DNA of 64,000 bases from Winogradskyella psychrotolerans (GTDB taxonomy: Bacteria > Bacteroidota > Bacteroidia > Flavobacteriales > Flavobacteriaceae), in contig NZ_JAHKPN010000002.1 in the NCBI RefSeq assembly GCF_018860545.1, positions 1-64,000 of the forward strand, written 5' to 3'. This document shows, in pieces, positions 1 to 8,374 of this stretch. The notes under the pieces are model-generated. The model was not told where the DNA came from. It ran no database searches and worked only from the letters and a program-made list of their open reading frames with translations. The translations under genes and the position numbers were made by a program. Numbering within the stretch: the first letter of the stretch is position 1; every line of letters starts with the position of its first letter.

Positions 1-557
1 CTGAAGGTAATAAGCTAGTATCAAAAACAACTAATGAAGAGGGTGTTGCTGAATTCATTGTAGAATGTGAAGAAGATTCAGAACTTGAAGTTGTAATGGA
101 TGGTTTTGACAGTAAAAAAGTAGAAGTAAAAGGTTCTAACGACGAAGAAAACAATGTTCAGATTTCATTAGATCCTATTGAGAAGTTAATTGTAGATGAA
201 GCGATTAATTTAGAACCAATTTTCTTCGAATTTGATGAGTCAAACATTACAGCACAAGCGGCGTTTGAATTAGATAAATTAGTTCAGATAATGAACAAAT
301 ATCCTGAAATGGTTATTAAAGCAACCTCACATACAGATAATAGAGGAACCGATACTTATAACAACGCACTTTCTGATCGTAGAGCTAAAACGACCGTTCA
401 GTATGTCATTTCTAAAGGTATTGATGAAGCTCGTATTACTGGAGAAGGTAAAGGTGAAACGGAACCTAAAGTAGATTGTTCAGGCGGTTGTACTAAAGCA
501 CAACATGCAGAAAATAGACGCTCAGAGTTTATTATTGTTAGCCCAACAGCTGAATAA
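1..557 (+). CDS. OmpA-family outer membrane protein, C-terminal part
   Basis: The reading frame is open from the first bases of the window (in frame from base 3), so this is the 3' end of a longer gene and the ATG at 96 is internal. The visible part ends in an OmpA/MotB peptidoglycan-binding domain: FEFDESNI for the first strand, then SHTDNRGTDTYN and LSDRRAKTTVQYV, and a closing NRRSEFIIV. OmpA_C domains bind peptidoglycan and anchor outer-membrane proteins to the wall. In Flavobacteriaceae this domain commonly ends long PD40/WD-repeat proteins encoded next to PorP/SprF genes; that context lies outside the window. The domain call is firm; the full architecture is unknown. Confidence 0.85.
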   Translation, partial: EGNKLVSKTTNEEGVAEFIVECEEDSELEVVMDGFDSKKVEVKGSNDEENNVQISLDPIEKLIVDEAINLEPIFFEFDESNITAQAAFELDKLVQIMNKYPEMVIKATSHTDNRGTDTYNNALSDRRAKTTVQYVISKGIDEARITGEGKGETEPKVDCSGGCTKAQHAENRRSEFIIVSPTAE

Positions 558-580
558 CTTCTAAAACATAATATTTTGTA

Positions 581-614
581 AAGCCTATTCTTTAAAACGA
601 ATAGGCTTTTCTTT
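581..614. terminator. Bidirectional terminator between convergent genes
   Basis: A perfect 10-bp hairpin (AAGCCTATTC at 581-590 pairs with 599-608) is followed by TTCTTTT on the plus strand. It sits between the ends of the OmpA gene and the CYTH gene and can serve the OmpA transcript. Confidence 0.75.
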
Positions 615-1081
615 TACCATGTTTTAAATGGCACTTTACTTAATTGCGAATTATAATATCTAACATCACCTGTCACCTCTTTGCCCAGCCAATGTGGTTT
701 TTCAAAATTTTCAGATTCCGAGTTTAGCTCAATCTCAGCAATAATCAAACCTTCATTATCACCATAAAATTCATCTATTTCAAACGTGTGAATTCCAGAT
801 TTAACCTCATAGCGCATCTTATCAATAAACCCATTCTCGCATAAATTTAAAAGAGATTCTGCTTCGGCTACTGTAATTGCCTTTTCCCATTCAAAACGCG
901 ATAACCCATTTGCTGAAGATTTACCTTTAACTGTTATATAACCCGTTTCTTTTTTTAAGCGTACACGAACAGTTCGTTCTTTGTCACTATTTAAAAAGCC
1001 TTGTTTTATACTGTATTTGTTAAAGGCTTCTATTTTAAAAGCATCAGAATTCACTAAAAATTTTCGTTCTATTTCTACCAT
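614..1081 (-). CDS. CYTH domain protein
   Basis: A small CYTH-domain protein (adenylate cyclase CyaB / thiamine triphosphatase superfamily) of about 155 residues, the usual size for a stand-alone domain. The hallmark N-terminal EIERKF (ExExK) metal and triphosphate-binding motif is at residues 3-8, with charged strands such as RVRLKK, ITVKGK and FEIDEF forming the triphosphate tunnel. I chose the ATG at 1081, seven codons inside the longest frame, because family members start just before EIERKF and an AGGA stands at a suitable distance upstream. Members hydrolyse inorganic tripolyphosphate or similar substrates; which one applies here cannot be read from the sequence. Single gene between OmpA and dinB. 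Confidence 0.82.
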   Translation of the reverse strand: MVEIERKFLVNSDAFKIEAFNKYSIKQGFLNSDKERTVRVRLKKETGYITVKGKSSANGLSRFEWEKAITVAEAESLLNLCENGFIDKMRYEVKSGIHTFEIDEFYGDNEGLIIAEIELNSESENFEKPHWLGKEVTGDVRYYNSQLSKVPFKTW

Positions 1082-1171
1082 AATTGAATCCTGCGTATAC
1101 ACATCAATTTTATTTGTTATTATTCTTTAATTAGAGATAACTGACGTCGTAGGAATTCATAAATTTACAGT

Positions 1172-2284
1172 ATGCCTAACGATTTTCCAATAAGAAAGAT
1201 AATTCATGTAGATATGGATGCATTTTATGCCTCTGTAGCACAGATGGATTATCCAGAACTTAAAGGCAAACCTATTGCTGTTGGTGGTGGAGGAACACGA
1301 GGTGTTGTCAGTGCTGCAAGTTATGAAGCTCGTAAATTTGGAGTCAAAAGTGCCATGTCTGGACGATTAGCTATAAAATTATGTCCTGAGCTTATTTTTG
1401 TAAAAACCGATTTTGAACGTTATACTGAAATTTCTAAACGCATCCGAAAGATCTTTCTTGAATATACCGATTTAGTAGAACCATTATCCCTAGATGAAGC
1501 CTATTTAGACGTCACAGAAAACAAAATAGGATTTCCTAGTGCATCTTTAATCGCAGAAGCGATAAGACAACGTATTTTTAACGAAGTTGGCTTAACGGCT
1601 TCCGCAGGCATCTCAATTAATAAGTTCATCGCCAAAGTAGCAAGCGATTATAATAAACCAAACGGACAAAAAACTGTAAATCCTGAAGATGTCCTTCAAT
1701 TTTTAGAAGATTTAGATATTCGAAAGTTTTATGGTGTAGGAAAAGTCACTACTGAAAAAATGTACCAAAAAGGTATTTTTACGGGCAAGGATTTAAAACT
1801 GAAATCACAACAGTATTTAACCGAACACTTCGGGAAATCTGGTCGCTATTATTACGACGTCGTAAGAGGCATACATACAAGCGAAGTCAAACCTAATCGT
1901 ATTAGAAAGTCTTTAGCAGCAGAACGTACTTTTAATGAAAACCTTTCCTCTGAAATTTTTATGTTGGAAAAATTAGAGCATATAGCGGCAGAAGTCTCTA
2001 AACGACTATCTAAAAGTAAAGTCGCCGGAAAAACCATCACTTTAAAAATAAAATATAGCGATTTTACCTTACAGACACGCAGTAAAACCTTACCCTATTT
2101 TGTCAGAGAAAAAACCGTAATTTTAGAAATTGCAAAGGATTTACTTTATCAAAACTCTATGAAAAATTCTGTTCGGCTTTTGGGTATTTCTATGTCTAAT
2201 TTAAATACGGAATCTTCTAAAACAACCCAGCCGACAAATCTGGAAAAGAAATCCGTAAGTATTCAGTTAAAATTTGGCTTTTAA
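1172..2284 (+). CDS. dinB: DNA polymerase IV (Y family)
   Basis: Translesion DNA polymerase of 370 residues, a little longer than E. coli DinB. The palm motif HVDMDAFYAS (Asp14, Asp16) and the second catalytic block SLDEAYLD (Asp108, Glu109) are intact. The thumb helix-hairpin-helix region (around DIRKFYGVGKVTTEKM) and the little-finger domain with the ERTF segment follow. It copies past damaged bases at the cost of fidelity. No clear LexA box is visible in the 90-bp upstream gap. The protein ends in QLKFGF, compatible with a beta-clamp binding peptide. Monocistronic as far as the sequence shows. Confidence 0.95.
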   Translation: MPNDFPIRKIIHVDMDAFYASVAQMDYPELKGKPIAVGGGGTRGVVSAASYEARKFGVKSAMSGRLAIKLCPELIFVKTDFERYTEISKRIRKIFLEYTDLVEPLSLDEAYLDVTENKIGFPSASLIAEAIRQRIFNEVGLTASAGISINKFIAKVASDYNKPNGQKTVNPEDVLQFLEDLDIRKFYGVGKVTTEKMYQKGIFTGKDLKLKSQQYLTEHFGKSGRYYYDVVRGIHTSEVKPNRIRKSLAAERTFNENLSSEIFMLEKLEHIAAEVSKRLSKSKVAGKTITLKIKYSDFTLQTRSKTLPYFVREKTVILEIAKDLLYQNSMKNSVRLLGISMSNLNTESSKTTQPTNLEKKSVSIQLKFGF

Positions 2285-2408
2285 TCTTCTGATAATCTGC
2301 GAATTATCTTTAAAATCCATAGACTTCAGATTAAACCTTTACAAACTAAAAAATGCACTATCATTTAAAACAATACTGCATTTACTTTATCTTTATTATA
2401 GCTATTGT

Positions 2409-3851
2409 TTAGAAACTACAGCTTTCAATTTCAGATACTCTTAAGGTATTCACCATACCTTTATCTTGAATTGGCATTGCGGCTAAACTAATTAGCATAT
2501 CTCCTACTTCTAAATACCCTTTTTTACAAGCCATGGCATTTACATCTTCAATCGTTTCGTCTGTACTTACAAACTTGTCATAATAAAATGCTGTAACTCC
2601 CCAAAGAAGGCTCAATTGTGTTAATATACGTTTGTTTGACGTAAAGACTAAAATATGAGCTGATGGTCTCCATGCCGAAATCTGAAATGCTGTATAACCA
2701 CTATTGGTTAAAGTTGAAATCGCTCTTGCATTAATCTCGTTCGCCATATTAGCTGCGTGATAACAAATAGCCTTTGTAATATATCGCTTAGTGCGAATAT
2801 GAGGTGGTGATTGCGGCACTTCTATAAGTGGCGAATCTTCTACACTACGAATAATATTAGACATTTGACGAATAACCTGTACAGGATATTGACCAACAGA
2901 AGTTTCACCAGATAACATTACTGCATCGGCACCATCCATAACGGAATTCGCTACATCGTTCACCTCCGCACGTGTTGGAGTTAAACTTGTAATCATAGTC
3001 TCCATCATTTGGGTAGCAATAATTACAGGAATTCTAGCGCGTTTAGCTCTAAGTACTAATTGCTTTTGAATTAATGGTACTTCTTCTGCAGGAATTTCTA
3101 CGCCTAAATCACCACGAGCCACCATTAAACCATCACAATAGGCTACGATTTTATCGATATTCTCAACTGCTTCTGGCTTTTCAATTTTAGCTATAATTGG
3201 AATTTTATGCTCACTATGCTCACTGATTAAACGCTCTAATTGCATTAAATCTTCTGCATGACGCACAAATGATAATGCTATCCAATCTACCTTTTGCCCA
3301 ACTGCGAAAATAGCATCTTCAATATCCTTTTCGGTTAAAGCAGGTTGTGAGATGTTCGTATTTGGAAGGTTAACTCCTTTTTTAGATTTTAAAGGACCTC
3401 CTTGTATAACCCGGGCTTTTACTTCAGAAACTTTATCTGTTGATACGACTTCAAAAATTAATTTTCCATCATCTAACAATATGCGTTCACCAGGTTGTGC
3501 ATCTTGTGGAAACTTCTCATAGGTCATATACACCCTTTCTTTAGTTCCTTCGAAACGTTCACCAGTTGCAAATATAATTTCATCACCTGGATTTACAAAC
3601 ACTTCACCTTGCATGGTTCCGACACGTAATTTAGGACCTTGCAGATCCCCCAAAATTGAAGCGTTATAACCAAACTCTTCATTCAGCTCTCTAATCATTT
3701 TAATACGTTCTTCAACGTCTGTATAATCAGCATGAGAAAAATTAATTCTAAATACGTTACAGCCTTCATCTAGCATCGCTTTTAATACTTCTTTTGTACT
3801 AGTTGCTGGGCCTAAAGTTGCTACTATTTTTGTTTTTTTGTTTATTGACAT
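2409..3851 (-). CDS. pyk: Pyruvate kinase
   Basis: Glycolytic enzyme converting phosphoenolpyruvate and ADP to pyruvate and ATP; 480 residues, normal length. It begins KKTKIVATLGPATS, carries the B-domain insert, the signature IIAKIEKPEAVENID with the catalytic lysine, MVARGDLGVEIP, and a C-terminal regulatory domain. The ATG at 3851 is preferred over the in-frame TTG three bases upstream. It lies 4 bp downstream of the IPExxxVDY-family gene and is probably co-transcribed with it; this gene pair is typical of Flavobacteriaceae. Confidence 0.97.
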   Translation of the reverse strand: MSINKKTKIVATLGPATSTKEVLKAMLDEGCNVFRINFSHADYTDVEERIKMIRELNEEFGYNASILGDLQGPKLRVGTMQGEVFVNPGDEIIFATGERFEGTKERVYMTYEKFPQDAQPGERILLDDGKLIFEVVSTDKVSEVKARVIQGGPLKSKKGVNLPNTNISQPALTEKDIEDAIFAVGQKVDWIALSFVRHAEDLMQLERLISEHSEHKIPIIAKIEKPEAVENIDKIVAYCDGLMVARGDLGVEIPAEEVPLIQKQLVLRAKRARIPVIIATQMMETMITSLTPTRAEVNDVANSVMDGADAVMLSGETSVGQYPVQVIRQMSNIIRSVEDSPLIEVPQSPPHIRTKRYITKAICYHAANMANEINARAISTLTNSGYTAFQISAWRPSAHILVFTSNKRILTQLSLLWGVTAFYYDKFVSTDETIEDVNAMACKKGYLEVGDMLISLAAMPIQDKGMVNTLRVSEIESCSF

Positions 3852-3855
3852 CAAT

Positions 3856-4335
3856 TTAAAATATTAAATGGTCTTTCGACTTTATTTTTAACGGATCTAC
3901 CGTATAACTTGTTATAACTTTGGGAATAGCTTGTATCTTATTTAAGATCAGCTTTTCATCTACATTCTGTATTTCGTCTGAAATTTTAATGAAATAATCT
4001 ACTTTTTTATATTCGGAAATTAAGTGGAATGTTTTAAGCACTTTTTCAGAATCACTAAATAATGTTCCTGTACTACTTAAACTTTCCTCTTCTTTTTGAC
4101 ACACGTTAGAAATTAAATTCCATAACACATATTCCGTTTCATTGTCCCATTCATAAATACTGTATGAGGATTCTAAATATTTAAAGTCTATATCTTTCTG
4201 CTTACGTTCTAACTTAAGCTCTAAATGCTTGTTGAGCAAATAGGCCAATCGATAATCTTCTAACCTACAATGAATCGCTATTAGTTTATAGGAATCATCG
4301 TAGAAATCATCTACTTGAAGTTTATGTAAAGCCAT
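3856..4335 (-). CDS. IPExxxVDY family protein
   Basis: Small conserved protein (159 aa) of Bacteroidota named after a C-terminal motif; here the motif reads IPKVITSYTVD, a slightly divergent version. No enzymatic domain, signal peptide or membrane segment is visible, so it is probably cytoplasmic. The function is unknown. Its place between rnc and pyk is conserved in the family and was part of the recognition. The ATG at 4335 is followed directly by a hydrophilic N-terminus. Confidence 0.8.
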   Translation of the reverse strand: MALHKLQVDDFYDDSYKLIAIHCRLEDYRLAYLLNKHLELKLERKQKDIDFKYLESSYSIYEWDNETEYVLWNLISNVCQKEEESLSSTGTLFSDSEKVLKTFHLISEYKKVDYFIKISDEIQNVDEKLILNKIQAIPKVITSYTVDPLKIKSKDHLIF

Positions 4336-4465
4336 ACAATTATAACTTTGAGCGGTAAATATAGTATATTAATCGCTTAAGTTTATTAAGAATATGCTAA
4401 GATTAGATTTTTAAATCTACGAAAACGTTATAGTTAAATTGATTTAATTTTGTTAAGAATTAATT

Positions 4466-5206
4466 TTACTGAACCTTAGTAATTTGATTTTGTAAAGCAA
4501 AAAAGGCACGTTTAGACGCTTTCTCTTCCGCTTTTTTCTTTGATGTTGCTCTAGCTTTAGAAACCACCTTGTTATTAATAGTAAGTTTTACAGAAAAGTG
4601 CTTTAACTCATCTTTACCTGTGTCTTCGTATACTTCGTAATCAAAAGTATTCTTTTCTTTTTGGCACCACTCTATCAATAAACTTTTATAACTAATAACT
4701 TTACCTTCTAAAGATTCAATATCTACATGTGGATTTATAACGCGCTTGTAAATGAATTTCTCACAATAACTATAACCCTTATCTAAATAAATAGCACCAA
4801 CCAAGGCTTCAAAAAGATTACCGTGAATATTATTTCCAAAATTAGAGGTCGGAATTCTACTTTCAACAAAATCTATAAGCCTTAATTCTTCACCTAATTT
4901 ATTAAGATGTTCTCTACTGACTACTTTAGATCGCATCTTGGTAAGATAGCCTTCATCTCCATGCGGTACTTTTTCATATAAATAACCTGCAATAACGGAA
5001 CCAAGGATGGCATCGCCAACAAATTCTAAGCGTTCGTAATTTATAGCATTGCCTTTATCGTCCTTTAAATTCATAGAACGATGAGTAAACGCCGTGATAT
5101 AGAGTGAATTAGACTTGGGTTTAAACCCAATAATCTCTTTAATTTTTAAAAAAAAATTCCCGTCTTGTTGAGAACGGGAATTTAATATGTTACGAATGAA
5201 GCTCAT
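4466..5206 (-). CDS. rnc: Ribonuclease III
   Basis: Double-strand-specific endoribonuclease (246 aa) for rRNA and mRNA processing. The catalytic signature YERLEFVGDAILG holds Glu61 and Asp65; HGNLFEALVGAIYLD supplies the second acidic pair. A double-stranded RNA-binding domain occupies about residues 165-240 (SYKSLLIEWCQKE to KKKAEEKASKRAFFAL). The start is 7 bp downstream of the fabF stop, so acpP-fabF-rnc read as one operon, a common Bacteroidota arrangement. Confidence 0.96.
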   Translation of the reverse strand: MSFIRNILNSRSQQDGNFFLKIKEIIGFKPKSNSLYITAFTHRSMNLKDDKGNAINYERLEFVGDAILGSVIAGYLYEKVPHGDEGYLTKMRSKVVSREHLNKLGEELRLIDFVESRIPTSNFGNNIHGNLFEALVGAIYLDKGYSYCEKFIYKRVINPHVDIESLEGKVISYKSLLIEWCQKEKNTFDYEVYEDTGKDELKHFSVKLTINNKVVSKARATSKKKAEEKASKRAFFALQNQITKVQ

Positions 5207-5213
5207 TCGGGAT

Positions 5214-6464
5214 TTAATCTATTTTTTTAAATAATACACAAGCGTTGTGTCCGCCAAATCCAAATGTATTACTCATTGCGACTTTAATATCTCGTTTCTG
5301 AGCTTTATTGAGCGTTAAATTTAACTCTGGGTCTATGTTTTCGTCAACCGTTTCATGGTTGATTGTTGGCGGTACAATACCATTCTCCATTGCTAAAATA
5401 GAAGCAATAGCTTCAATAGCTCCGGCAGCACCCAACAAGTGTCCTGTCATAGATTTTGTAGAATTAATATTTATGTTTTTAGCGTGGCTGCCAAATACTT
5501 CTGATATAGCTTTTAACTCGGCAACATCACCCAATGGTGTTGATGTTCCATGTGTATTAATATGATCTACATCTTCAGGATTTAAACCAGCATTTTCTAA
5601 ACAATTTTTCATTACCGCAACAACACCAATACCATCAGGATGTGGCGCTGTCATATGATAAGCATCTGAAGACAAACCTCCACCTAATACTTCTGCGTAG
5701 ATTTTAGCTCCCCTTGCTTTCGCATGTTCGTATTCTTCTAAAACAATCGCTCCTGCTCCTTCACCTAATACAAAACCGTCTCGGTTAGCATCAAATGGTC
5801 TAGAAGCTGTCTGAGGATCATCGTTACGAGTACTCATAGCATGCATAGCATTAAATCCTCCCATACCAGCTATAGTAACTGCAGCCTCACTACCTCCTGT
5901 AATAATCACGTCACAAGTCCCTAAACGAATCGTGTTTAGAGCATCGATCATTGAATTTGCAGAAGACGCACAAGCAGATACCGTGGTATAATTAGGACCC
6001 ATAAAACCATATTTTATAGATATGTTTCCCGGGGCTATATCAGCAATCATTTTTGGAATAAAGAAGGGGTTAAATCGAGGTGTTCCATCACCAGCAGCAA
6101 AGTTTAACACTTCATCTTGAAATGTCTCTAAACCACCAATACCGGCACCCCAAATGACTCCTACTCTCAATTTGTTTACAGCGTCTAAATCTAGTTTTGA
6201 GTCTACAATTGCTTCATCTGAAGCGACCATTGCATACTGCGAAAACTTATCCATTCGCTTTGCTAATTTCCTATCAATAAAGTCAGTAACTTCAAAGTTT
6301 TTTATTTCACAAGCGAACTTGGTCTTGAACTTTTCAGGATCAAAATGTGTTACTGGAGCGGCACCACTTTTACCACTAATAAGAGCTTCCCAATATTCAT
6401 CTTTGGTATTTCCTATTGGTGTAATTGCACCTAAACCTGTTACTACGACTCGCTTTAATTCCAT
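5214..6464 (-). CDS. fabF: Beta-ketoacyl-ACP synthase II
   Basis: Condensing enzyme of fatty acid elongation, 416 aa, normal length. The Cys-His-His triad is complete: Cys165 in VSACASSANS, His305 in NTHGTSTPLGD and His342 in KSMTGHLLGAAG. It starts 13 bp after acpP, whose product carries its substrates. Cytoplasmic homodimer by family. Confidence 0.97.
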   Translation of the reverse strand: MELKRVVVTGLGAITPIGNTKDEYWEALISGKSGAAPVTHFDPEKFKTKFACEIKNFEVTDFIDRKLAKRMDKFSQYAMVASDEAIVDSKLDLDAVNKLRVGVIWGAGIGGLETFQDEVLNFAAGDGTPRFNPFFIPKMIADIAPGNISIKYGFMGPNYTTVSACASSANSMIDALNTIRLGTCDVIITGGSEAAVTIAGMGGFNAMHAMSTRNDDPQTASRPFDANRDGFVLGEGAGAIVLEEYEHAKARGAKIYAEVLGGGLSSDAYHMTAPHPDGIGVVAVMKNCLENAGLNPEDVDHINTHGTSTPLGDVAELKAISEVFGSHAKNININSTKSMTGHLLGAAGAIEAIASILAMENGIVPPTINHETVDENIDPELNLTLNKAQKRDIKVAMSNTFGFGGHNACVLFKKID

Positions 6465-6477
6465 AAAAATTGAGTTA

Positions 6478-6711
6478 TTATTTTGCTGCTTCTATATAAG
6501 AAACTGCTTGACCAACTGTTGCTATGTTCTCAGCTTGATCGTCTGGTATTTGAATATCGAATTCCTTTTCGAATTCCATGATTAATTCTACAGTATCTAA
6601 TGAATCCGCTCCTAAATCGTTTGTGAAGCTTGCTTCAGTTACAACTTCGTTTTCATCAACACCTAATTTATCTACGATAATCGCTTTTACTCGTGATGCA
6701 ATGTCTGACAT
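6478..6711 (-). CDS. acpP: Acyl carrier protein
   Basis: 77-residue acidic carrier protein. Ser37 in [10 protein letters not shown] is the 4'-phosphopantetheine attachment site. It leads the acpP-fabF-rnc operon. A CAAAAATA block at 6743-6750 (TATTTTTG on the coding strand) fits the Bacteroidota -7 element, although no good TTTG -33 box is seen. Confidence 0.97.
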   Translation of the reverse strand: MSDIASRVKAIIVDKLGVDENEVVTEASFTNDLGADSLDTVELIMEFEKEFDIQIPDDQAENIATVGQAVSYIEAAK

Positions 6712-6985
6712 AATTTTTTAATTTTAAGTTTTAATTAGATGGCAAAAATAAAAAACTTTATTTGAATAATCATCTTTACCGTTAAAATGTGTTTGTAATT
6801 TTAGTAAAAATAAAGATAAAGTATTTTGAAATTGCTCTAATTGTTAATTATTATTCTTTTTTTTGTTCGAATAATTGAAGACCTATATCTGTAAATGAAA
6901 TGAGCTTAAACAAAGGTTGCAGTGCATTCTGTGATTTTAAATTAGTGCATTCCATCAAACAACAATTTAAAATATAAACGAATTG

Positions 6986-7549
6986 ATGAAACGAATTGTA
7001 ATTTTTGCGTCCGGAAGTGGCTCTAATGCTGAAAATTTAATCAAGTTTTTTCACAACAGCGATAAGGCGTCTGTTATTCAAGTACTCACTAACAATCCTC
7101 ATGCCAAAGTTTTAGATCGCTGTAAAAAACTAAATGTCAGCGCCTTATCATTCAACCGAGTTGCATTCTCAAAAGCAGATGATGTCTTAAACATCTTAAA
7201 AGCATCGCAACCAGACCTTATTATATTAGCAGGTTTTCTTTGGAAATTTCCTGAATTCATATTAAAATCGTTTAATAATAAAGTCATTAATATTCATCCT
7301 GCACTGTTACCAAAGTATGGAGGAAAAGGAATGTACGGCATGAATGTGCACCAAGCTGTAGTTGAAAATAAAGAAACTGAAACTGGTATTACCATTCATT
7401 ATGTCAATGAAAATTATGACGAAGGAGCCATCATTTTTCAGGCAAAGTGCTCCGTTTTATCTACGGATTCTGCCGAAGATGTTGCTAAAAAGATTCATTT
7501 GTTAGAGATGCAGCATTTTCCAGAGGTCGTTAACGAGTTATTAAAATAA
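6986..7549 (+). CDS. purN: Phosphoribosylglycinamide formyltransferase
   Basis: Third step of purine synthesis: transfers formyl from 10-formyl-THF to GAR. 187 aa from the ATG at 6986 (an in-frame TTG one codon earlier is less likely). The catalytic set is visible: Asn102 and His104 in INIHPALLPKYGG, and Asp145 in VNENYDEGAIIF. It is divergent from acpP. The upstream gap carries two direct copies of AGTGCATTC 23 bp apart (6921, 6944). Confidence 0.95.
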   Translation: MKRIVIFASGSGSNAENLIKFFHNSDKASVIQVLTNNPHAKVLDRCKKLNVSALSFNRVAFSKADDVLNILKASQPDLIILAGFLWKFPEFILKSFNNKVINIHPALLPKYGGKGMYGMNVHQAVVENKETETGITIHYVNENYDEGAIIFQAKCSVLSTDSAEDVAKKIHLLEMQHFPEVVNELLK

Positions 7550-7575
7550 GATTCCCGTATTCACAGGAACTAAAC

Positions 7576-8217
7576 ATGAGTAAAAAGAAAAAGAAATATT
7601 ACACCGTTTGGAAAGGCCATAAGAAAGGCGTTTACAACACTTGGAATGCCTGTAAAGCTCAAATAAAAGATTTCCAAGGCGCACAATACAAATCATTTCC
7701 CACACGTGACGAAGCCGAAAAAGCTTTAAAAGGGAATTACTTTGACTACATTGGAAAAAACAAATCGTTTTCAAGCGGACTTTCCGATGCAGAACTCAAA
7801 AAAATTGGGCAACCCAATTATAATTCCATTGCGGTCGATGCCGCTTCAAGTGGAAACCCAGGTATCATGGAATACAGAGGTGTGGATACCAAAACAAAAA
7901 AACAACTTTTTCATCAAGGCCCTTTTGAACAAGGCACTAATAATATTGGTGAATTTTTAGCTTTAGTACATGGTTTAGCGTTTCTAAAACAACATAAGAG
8001 TAATCGCATTATGTACACCGATTCTAGAACAGCCATGAGTTGGGTCCGTAAAAAGACATGCAATTCAAAATTGGAACGGAATGCCAAAAACAAACCTGTT
8101 TATGATTTGGTTGATCGCGCTGTTGAATGGCTAAAGACCAATGACTATTCTACCACTATAGTAAAATGGGAGACTAAGGCTTGGGGAGAAATTCCAGCTG
8201 ATTTTGGGCGAAAATAA
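7576..8217 (+). CDS. Ribonuclease HI with N-terminal viroplasmin domain
   Basis: 213 aa. Residues 6-53 form a caulimovirus viroplasmin-like RNA-hybrid binding domain (YYTVWKGHKKGVYNTW, then FPTRDEAEKAL). Residues about 83-213 form an RNase H fold with Asp88 (AVDAASSGNPG), Glu126 (NIGEFLALVHG), Asp149 (YTDSRTAMSW) and Asp209 near the C-terminus, giving a complete acidic set. It removes RNA from RNA:DNA hybrids. It follows purN by 26 bp with an AGGAAC before the ATG, so it may be co-transcribed. This class is common in Bacteroidota and Firmicutes. Confidence 0.9.
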   Translation: MSKKKKKYYTVWKGHKKGVYNTWNACKAQIKDFQGAQYKSFPTRDEAEKALKGNYFDYIGKNKSFSSGLSDAELKKIGQPNYNSIAVDAASSGNPGIMEYRGVDTKTKKQLFHQGPFEQGTNNIGEFLALVHGLAFLKQHKSNRIMYTDSRTAMSWVRKKTCNSKLERNAKNKPVYDLVDRAVEWLKTNDYSTTIVKWETKAWGEIPADFGRK

Positions 8218-8310
8218 CGACGCACCATATATCCCATGAAACGTACTAAAACCCCTCTCATTACGATAGGGAGGTTATAGGATTACAATTTAAAATAAAC
8301 ACAAAGAGAA

Positions 8311-8352
8311 AATGGGCTAAGTATTAAATACAGATTTAATACTTAGCCCATT
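8311..8352. terminator. Perfect 19-bp terminator hairpin
   Basis: 8311-8329 pairs without mismatch with 8334-8352 around the 4-nt loop ACAG. It lies between the ends of the convergent RNase H gene and the T9SS protein gene and can terminate both. The stem is unusually long for an intrinsic terminator. Confidence 0.75.
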
Positions 8353-8374
8353 AAAATTTAAACGTTTCTTACTA

